Assembly: GCA_964453035.1 (NCBI GenBank)
Contig: CAYVOX010000155.1
Span: forward strand, 1 to 7,238
DNA: 7,238 bases
Direction of reading: 5' to 3'
From: CAYVOX01 sp964453035
Lineage (GTDB): Bacteria; Chloroflexota; Anaerolineae; Anaerolineales; Anaerolineaceae
This document shows, piece after piece, positions 1 to 5,500 of this stretch (its first letter is position 1; each line of letters opens with the position of its first letter). The notes under the pieces were generated by a model that saw only the letters and a list, made by a program, of their open reading frames with translations, was not told the DNA's origin and ran no database searches. A program made the position numbers and the translations under genes.

Positions 1-1821
1 AAACATCATGACTTTTACCCGTCTGAACAATCCATCTCCAGCGTTTTGAATGCGGGGAGGCTCGTTCATCGCCCATAACAATTTTGCGTTAGGTGTAATA
101 TCAATCCCTTCCTTGAACTTTTTTTCAATCCTGATTTTTTCACCTGAAATTATATTGTTCAGAATATGGGTGGCTCGCATATAGATAGAGGGTTGTTCAC
201 TTGCCACGGCCAGTGTTTTCCCAGGAAGGTTTCCCAATGAAAAACGAGAATGTTCAATATCTGCAAGGCCTAACGTTGTAGCCTTCTCGCCGAGCATGGC
301 TTGAATTCCTTCAAGGATGGTTGACTTACCGCTACCAGAAGGCCCGCAGAACCAGACAGCTAATTCGAATCGCGTATCTGTCGTGAGGCAGTACCCCACA
401 TAATCCTGTAAGAAATCTTGCGCATCTGGGATCGTGGAATACAGAACGTATTTCCACACTTCTGCAGTTGCATGGGGATCGTAATCATATCCAACCCGGT
501 AAGTGGCGTGGTAATCAGGTCTGTGTGGTCGAAGTTCCAATGTGGGTATGTGCAAAGCCCCATTTTTACAGACAATGATGTCGGAATCAGAGTCCCAGAT
601 CTCATTGCTCACGCTTATCCTGATCCGGGCGAGCTCCAAAATACTTCCAACCCGATTCTTGGTAATTCTGACTCCCTCTTTCTTTGCATCTCGTAAAATC
701 TCGATGATCTCCTGGCTGATGATGTCCTCTCGGACGACTGGCCAAACCCCGTCCTCATACCGCCGCCAATCTCCCAATCCCCACAGGGTGTAGGGGTGCC
801 TGTCCAGCCATCTCATCGCCAGAGCGTCATCATCCGGTACATTGGTCTTGCCTTTGCCGGACCGGTGTTGCGCGGATGTGTCCCTGCACTGATCCACCTC
901 AGGGATTTGGATGCCGGCTTCACTGGCCATCTCGCACAACAATTCCTTAAATTCATGACCTTTTGGAACCTGGCATGATCCCGTTTTACAGTACTGCCAG
1001 GCCTGGAAGATACCGCCCCCTGTCCCTGTTTCGCCGGGCATAGCCCACCCGTCATACGTACCGTCAGAAACATGGATGAACAACCCGCCGTTACCGAACA
1101 GGCGCAGCCATTCGCCCCTGCTTTCCAGGCGGGTCTTGCCCACCCTGCCAAAATGCTGAAATACCTTGTAGGGATCCCAGTGAGCCTGGACGGCTGCTTT
1201 CAACCCATCGCCGGATGAGGGGGAATTCTCAAATGACGGCAGGCTGTTTGGCGCCGGTATTTCATCGACCAGCACGCCGCTGCCGGCCCAGATGGCGCAG
1301 ATATCATCCAGGCTTTCAGGCGTCAGTTCGTAAATGGGATGATCAGAATTGACCAGCACATACTGAACACCGGTGGGGTGGATTGAAGGGGGGATCACAC
1401 CCTGGTTGCCGTCACTTAGCCATTCCAGGAAGGGGCTCTGGTCGAAGGCCCGTTTCCATTTTTTAGCAGCAGGCATATCCCCGTTGATCTTGACCAGGAT
1501 CTTTCCTTTATCCACCCCATCGCGAATGACAGTTGGCGCTAATTTGAAGTCTGGAAAGAAAGATGTAAACTCAGCAAAATCCTGGTCCACATCCAGAAGG
1601 CCAATATTCCCGCTCTGCTTGCCACACAGCAGGCCCACGTTGCCATCCTGGTTGATGTGCAGCTGGATTTCTTCCACAGTGTATGGATGGGTCTGCCAGT
1701 TCTGCTCGAAAGGACGTTTTTCCTTTGGCAGCACTTTACAGAATCGACCGCCGCGCTCAGCGATCCATTCCAGTGCTGGCGTGCCTGTGAGGAGGTGTTC
1801 GGGGTGGTCAGTGTTGGTCAT
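1..1821 (-). CDS. Prim-Pol / D5_N-SF3 helicase replication protein, 3'-truncated by the window edge
   Basis: This is a primase-helicase that probably starts replication of a mobile element. The first 607 residues are visible and the C-terminus is cut off. Residues about 14-180 look like a Prim-Pol (AEP) domain: an LLDVD acidic motif gives D77 and D79, and PPSIHPTG at 144-151 supplies the S-x-H motif. Residues about 330-485 match the D5_N pattern, including CKNGALHI near 418-425 and DYDPHATAEVW near 446-456. The helicase follows, with Walker A GPSGSGKST at 493-501, an acidic VASEQ strand at 539-543, a motif C-like stretch LLWAMNEPP at 581-589 and arginines 600-601 as a candidate arginine finger. 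The middle (about 215-307) resembles a CHC2 module without zinc ligands. The ATG is chosen because a GGGGGGAG ribosome-binding site lies just upstream. The 50-residue ORF ends 14 nt before it, which suggests co-transcription. All Trp codons are TGG. Family assignment is firm; the mobile-element role is inferred. Confidence 0.93.
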   Translation of the reverse strand, partial: MTNTDHPEHLLTGTPALEWIAERGGRFCKVLPKEKRPFEQNWQTHPYTVEEIQLHINQDGNVGLLCGKQSGNIGLLDVDQDFAEFTSFFPDFKLAPTVIRDGVDKGKILVKINGDMPAAKKWKRAFDQSPFLEWLSDGNQGVIPPSIHPTGVQYVLVNSDHPIYELTPESLDDICAIWAGSGVLVDEIPAPNSLPSFENSPSSGDGLKAAVQAHWDPYKVFQHFGRVGKTRLESRGEWLRLFGNGGLFIHVSDGTYDGWAMPGETGTGGGIFQAWQYCKTGSCQVPKGHEFKELLCEMASEAGIQIPEVDQCRDTSAQHRSGKGKTNVPDDDALAMRWLDRHPYTLWGLGDWRRYEDGVWPVVREDIISQEIIEILRDAKKEGVRITKNRVGSILELARIRISVSNEIWDSDSDIIVCKNGALHIPTLELRPHRPDYHATYRVGYDYDPHATAEVWKYVLYSTIPDAQDFLQDYVGYCLTTDTRFELAVWFCGPSGSGKSTILEGIQAMLGEKATTLGLADIEHSRFSLGNLPGKTLAVASEQPSIYMRATHILNNIISGEKIRIEKKFKEGIDITPNAKLLWAMNEPPRIQNAGDGLFRRVKVMMF

Positions 1822-1835
1822 AGCTCCCCCCTTTC

Positions 1836-1988
1836 TTATTGACTGTCACTCGAATACTGCTTATACCAGCCAGCGGTTCCAGGAATGAAAGGCGCGGATA
1901 TTTTCACCCTGGTAGCGGGTGTTCCCTGCGCCTGCCCTCTGGTAGAAGGGCTTATGGGTTGCTCAGAAATGGCTTTCTTGTCGGTCAT
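1836..1988 (-). CDS. Small hypothetical protein (50 aa) upstream of the primase
   Basis: An ATG ORF of 50 codons ends in TAA. An AGGGAG ribosome-binding site sits five bases before the ATG. The product begins MTDKKAISEQ and ends in a Trp/Tyr-containing tail, GWYKQYSSDSQ. It is rich in Ser, Thr, Pro, Gln and Gly, with no membrane segment, cysteines or recognisable domain, so it is probably mostly disordered. It lies 14 nt upstream of the primase start in the same direction, and immediately downstream of an intrinsic terminator. I do not recognise the family. Position suggests an accessory replication or regulatory peptide of the element, but nothing in the sequence shows that. The ribosome-binding site and operon spacing are the main support for it being real. 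Confidence 0.6.
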   Translation of the reverse strand: MTDKKAISEQPISPSTRGQAQGTPATRVKISAPFIPGTAGWYKQYSSDSQ

Positions 1989-2006
1989 TTTCGCTCCCTG
2001 GCATTT

Positions 2007-2040
2007 AAAATAAAAACCGGCGCGCGTCTCCGCGTGCCGG
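2007..2040 (-). terminator. Rho-independent terminator / possible attenuator before the 50-aa ORF and primase
   Basis: Read on the minus strand, CCGGCACGCG and CGCGCGCCGG form a 10-bp GC-rich stem with one A-C mismatch. The loop is GAGA, a GNRA tetraloop. The stem is followed directly by TTTTTATTTT. This is a textbook intrinsic terminator for leftward transcripts. On the plus strand the stem is complete with one G-U wobble, but no clean T-tract follows, so rightward termination is less likely. It lies 26 nt after the stop codon of the 41-aa ORF and 18 nt before the ATG of the 50-aa ORF, so it either ends the small-gene transcript or gates expression of the primase. Confidence 0.85.
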
Positions 2041-2059
2041 CTCTTTGCCTAGCACATTT

Positions 2060-2089
2060 ATTCTATCACAATTTTGCCAGATGATTCAA
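2060..2089 (-). promoter_or_regulatory. Candidate sigma70-type promoter for the 50-aa ORF and primase
   Basis: On the minus strand, TTGAAT (2089-2084) is separated by 18 nt from TAGAAT (2065-2060). The -10 hexamer is preceded by TGA, giving an extended -10 arrangement (TGn). The start of transcription would fall near 2053, just past the stop codon of the 41-aa ORF and just ahead of the terminator hairpin. The elements overlap the 3' end of that coding sequence, so the match could be partly chance. If active, it would produce either a short leader RNA of about 45 nt or, on read-through, the primase message. Confidence 0.4.
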
Positions 2090-2191
2090 AACATCTACAA
2101 GGTTGTCAAGGGTACCAGGATGATCATTTTGATACCATAATTGTCGTCGTATTGTCCTATCTACCGGTTTCACTGCTTGATCGTCAAGCAT
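2066..2191 (-). CDS. Small hypothetical protein (41 aa)
   Basis: An ATG ORF of 41 codons ends in TGA, with TAG as the next codon (a tandem stop). A purine-rich GGTGG sequence lies four bases before the ATG, and the upstream gene ends 14 nt before it, so the two look translationally linked. The product has basic, aromatic and acidic residues (DRTIRRQLWY at 11-20) and a C-terminal segment LDNLVDVLNHLAKL whose leucine/valine spacing suits an amphipathic helix. There is no signal peptide, cysteine or known motif. I do not recognise the family. Coding status rests on its position, its ribosome-binding site and natural-looking composition. Confidence 0.5.
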   Translation of the reverse strand: MLDDQAVKPVDRTIRRQLWYQNDHPGTLDNLVDVLNHLAKL

Positions 2192-2205
2192 AAAACCACC
2201 GTCCC

Positions 2206-2511
2206 TCACTTCTTCACAACAACAGCCCTTACAGGCTTGAGTGCGCCACTTTTTTCGTATGAGGAGAAACCCTGGAACCAGGCTTTACGGTGTTCGGCTT
2301 TCCACTGGAGCCTCACCACATCACCCCTGCGGTTTTTGACGATGCAAATGATTGCAGATCCATTATCTTCGTCTGTTCCCAGATGGAAAACTCAGTGAAC
2401 TTCTCCGCCCTCGCGTTGTTTGCTTCCCTGAATGCTTTTTTTGCTCTTAATAAGAGAATAATCTCGCAAATATTTAGGAATTGAGATGATTACATTTGTT
2501 GCCTTATTCAT
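2206..2511 (-). pseudogene. Hypothetical gene (about 101 codons) interrupted by one in-frame TGA
   Basis: The frame runs from ATG (2511-2509) to TGA (2208-2206) and contains one internal TGA at codon 40 (2394-2392). The first part, MNKATNVIIS onward, is 39 residues and basic. The second part is 61 residues and protein-like: GTDEDNGSAIICIV, then KNRRGDVVRLQWKAEHRKAW, then FQGFSSYEKS and a VVVKK end. Its alternating hydrophobic stretches suggest beta strands. Both parts are in the same frame, so the simplest explanation is a TGG-to-TGA nonsense mutation in an ancestral HWVF context. Other options are two separate short genes (GTG codons 65-66 follow an AGGGG-like sequence), a sequencing error, or recoding. 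No strong ribosome-binding site precedes the ATG; a weak GGAGAAAGAG lies further upstream. I do not recognise the family. The other minus-strand frame over 2310-2490 is also open but lacks a good start. Confidence 0.45.
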
Positions 2512-2590
2512 GGATTAAAGGCACTCTTTCTCCATTGTAAATATCCTATGATTAAAATGATGTAAGAAAACATCTAACCAGGGGATTACC
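2512..2590. promoter_or_regulatory. Divergent intergenic region between the minus-strand gene set and the RHS gene
   Basis: These 79 bp separate two divergent starts and are AT-rich compared with both flanks, as expected for a shared promoter region. On the plus strand TATGAT at 2547-2552 is a good -10 match, but the -35 position (CTCTTT near 2524-2529) is poor. On the minus strand TTACAT (2565-2560) and TATTTA (2543-2538) are 16 nt apart and could form a weak promoter. I see no clear operator dyad. The region must hold the promoter for the RHS gene if that gene is transcribed alone; the exact elements are uncertain. Confidence 0.35.
2580..2584 (+). promoter_or_regulatory. Ribosome-binding site that selects the TTG start of the RHS gene
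   Basis: AGGGG lies six bases before TTG at 2591. The only nearby in-frame ATG is at 2624, inside the hydrophobic segment, and would remove the Lys-His start of the signal peptide. An in-frame TGA at 2558-2560 limits any upstream extension. The TTG is therefore the best start. Confidence 0.65.
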
Positions 2591-5500
2591 TTGAAGCACT
2601 TCGCCCATTTCATCTTTTCCTTTATGCTCCTCATCAATCAAGCTCTTCCCTCTTCTTCCTTGCCTCCCCGGAACATCACATCCCCTACCGCCAATTCATC
2701 AATAACCTCGCCGTTCATTGCATCTAATCCAACATCCACCCCCACATCATTTTTCTCTTCTTACCCTCCCCCACCGACCGCCACGCCGCCAGCGCCAAGC
2801 CCTACACCAATCCTGATCCAACCAACAGCCAGCCCCACTCCCCAACCAACCTTTCCCGCCCCTGAAATCCCTACCCCAACGCCTACAACAACTGGTTTGG
2901 GATTTATTTTGGCCACCACACCCAACTGTGGCGTGGTCGAGGAGTCAGCTGCCCTTTCCTGGAGTTTTTCTCAAGAGCTGGATTTAACCGGGTTGGAGTT
3001 GATTCTATACCTGCCTGAAGGATTCACGCCCGAGGAATCATTTGTTTCCAGTTTTGACCCCCTCAGTTCTACCCTCAGGATTCCCATGCAGGCCACTGGT
3101 CAGGTCAATTGGGTCATTGATCCACTGGCCATTGGGCCATTTGCCATAAAAGCCAGCGTGGTGAAGAATGAGGTTACACTTGCGGAATCGGAATTATTCC
3201 TCGCAAAAGGGGTAATCGCAACGGTGCTGGCAGGGGGAGGAACCGTGGTAAGCGCCAATAAAACAATCACGGTTGATTTCCCGGCCAGAGCTCTGCCGGA
3301 AGATGCCTGGGTGTGCCTGACAGAGCCAGGCGGCGCCGTGCAATTACCAAATCAAATTGGAGGGCATGCCTTTTCTGTTTCTGCTGAAGGGCAAAAAAGC
3401 CATACCGCCCTTCAGCAATTTGATGAGCCTGTCTCTATCCAGGTCATGTATGAAAACCAATCCTGGATCGGTGATGAAGGCAGCCTGACGCTCTATACCT
3501 ATGATGAAGATGCTGAATTGTGGCGTGCCCTGGTGACGGATGTTGTCCCACAATCCAAGACTCTCACCGGATACACCCAACATTTTTCTGATTTTGATTT
3601 CAATGCTCAATCCTGGCAGTCCGCGCGCCTGCCTGGTGTTGAATCTTTTCAGGCGGCCACCTTCACCGGAGCCGGTACGTACAGGTATCCGCTGCAACTA
3701 CCGGCTGGTCCAGGTGGATTACAGCCGGATTTGGCACTTGAGTACAACAGCCAGGTAGTTGACCGTTCCATCTCCTTCACCCAGGCTTCCTGGGTGGGAA
3801 TGGGTTGGTCGTTGGAAACAGGTGCAATTGAACGCAACATGCACGGCACCCTTTCATTTCAGGATGAATTGGTAGATGACACCTTTTCCCTGACCCTGAA
3901 CGGCACCAGCCACCAGCTACTACCCGTCCCAGGCGACCCGGACAACGATCCTGACACCGTGGATTACCGCACAGCAGAAGAAACCTTCTGGCGCATCCGG
4001 AGATACCTGTCAGGGGGGTGGAATGGCGGCTATCATTTTGATTATTCCTACTGGAAAGTTTGGGATAAAACCGGCAATATCTACGTTTACGGATGGAGAG
4101 GTCAATACGACTGTGCCGATGGCTGGTGCAGCGGTGACCGCGCCCAGTACCCCACCCGTGGAACCCCTCCAGGCGGCAGCGAAACCATCTACATGGAAAC
4201 ATGGCACTGGTCGCTGACCCGCGTCCAGACGATATTCGACCAGACGATTGAGTATTATTACACCATGAATTATGTGGTGCGCACGATCAAGACTGGTTTT
4301 CCGGCTTTTGCGGCGATTGGTGTCTACCCCACCCGCATCGTGTATCCCAATAACCGCTATCAGGTGGCTTTTGAACGCACTGCGCGGGATGATTACCACC
4401 CCACCTGGGATAGTGAAGCCGCCAGGGTTTTCTTCACCAAGTATAAGCTCAGCGATGTGCTCATTCAGTACAATACTTCCGCAACCGCTGAACTCTGGCA
4501 AACCTTACGCCGCTACCACCTGGGCTTTAACGAAGGGGGCCAACACATCTTCCCCGGCGTGACCTGGCCGGATGACCCAGCGGGAAAACCCAACGAAGGA
4601 CACACGCTGACGCTGACATCGATAACAGAATATGGTTTGAATGACCAGCAATTTCCCTCTGTGGCCACCTTCACTTATGATCCTGAACAAATGCACCTCG
4701 CGGAAGTTAATAACGGCTCTGGTGGCAAAGTCACCCTGACGTATGAGAATTGGCATGATGTGGGAGGAACAGACCCCATCAACCGCACCAGCAGCAGGGT
4801 TAATTTTGGGGGAAGCAGTCCGCAATTATTGTTCTTAGGCTTCCACGCAGATTTCAGCCACTATCTGCAGAGCTTCCATCCTGGGCGGTTTTATCAGGTC
4901 GAAGCCGAAGTGGGTTCCACCAATGGGCAGATGTGCGTCAAAGCGGATGGCGACCTTCCAGAACAGACCTGTGTGACCCTGGCTGGCCAGCAACCCAGGC
5001 TCCAATTGACTCTTTACCTCAATCACACTGTTGAGGAATTTAAACCGGCTCTGGTTTGTCCCTCAGGATCGAATTGTTGGGCCACGCGCATCAAAGTGAC
5101 ACCCCTGGCTACCTATTACCGGGTGACCTCCAGGCAGGTGACGGATACGGTCACAGGCGTAACCTACACGACCCATAGCATCTACGAGGGTGCGGCCACC
5201 AACGACGCGGCCCACTCAGCTGCCATTAACAGCAATGCCACCTGTACCAATGCAGACCCGGGAGACGATACCTGTTACAACACCCAATTCAGTGAATTCC
5301 GCGGACACTTGAGGGTGACCGAAACCGGCCCGGATAACCGCGTGACGGTCACCGAGTTCCATCAGGATGATATCCTCAAAGGCCGGGTGAGCAGCACCCG
5401 GATCAAAGCCGGTTCTTTGCTGCTAAACGAATCTATCCTGGCCTATGTCACCCCCCAACCCTACCCGGCGGTGGCGGGTTACCCGGCTTGCCCGTATAAA

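Noticed and set aside
1373..1888. Plus-strand ORF of 171 codons
   Set aside because: It lies antisense to the Prim-Pol part of the primase, whose motifs are unambiguous, and its translation shows no motif of its own.
2374..2394. Selenocysteine insertion at the in-frame TGA
   Set aside because: The downstream stem is only about five base pairs with a G-U pair, the residue context is not that of a known selenoprotein, and no sel genes are visible.
2432..2443. Run of seven A on the minus strand as a programmed frameshift site
   Set aside because: The parts before and after it are already in the same frame. Shifting there leads only to a frame that ends at TGA near 2313, with no known domain.
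2444..2456. Palindrome CTCTTAATAAGAG as an operator
   Set aside because: It is a perfect short dyad, but it lies inside the small gene, is not repeated elsewhere that I can see, and has no promoter around it.
2290..2484. Plus-strand ORF of 64 codons (and the overlapping one at 2141-2398)
   Set aside because: Both lie opposite the interrupted small gene, lack good ribosome-binding sites and have shadow-like composition. The minus-strand reading fits the operon spacing better.
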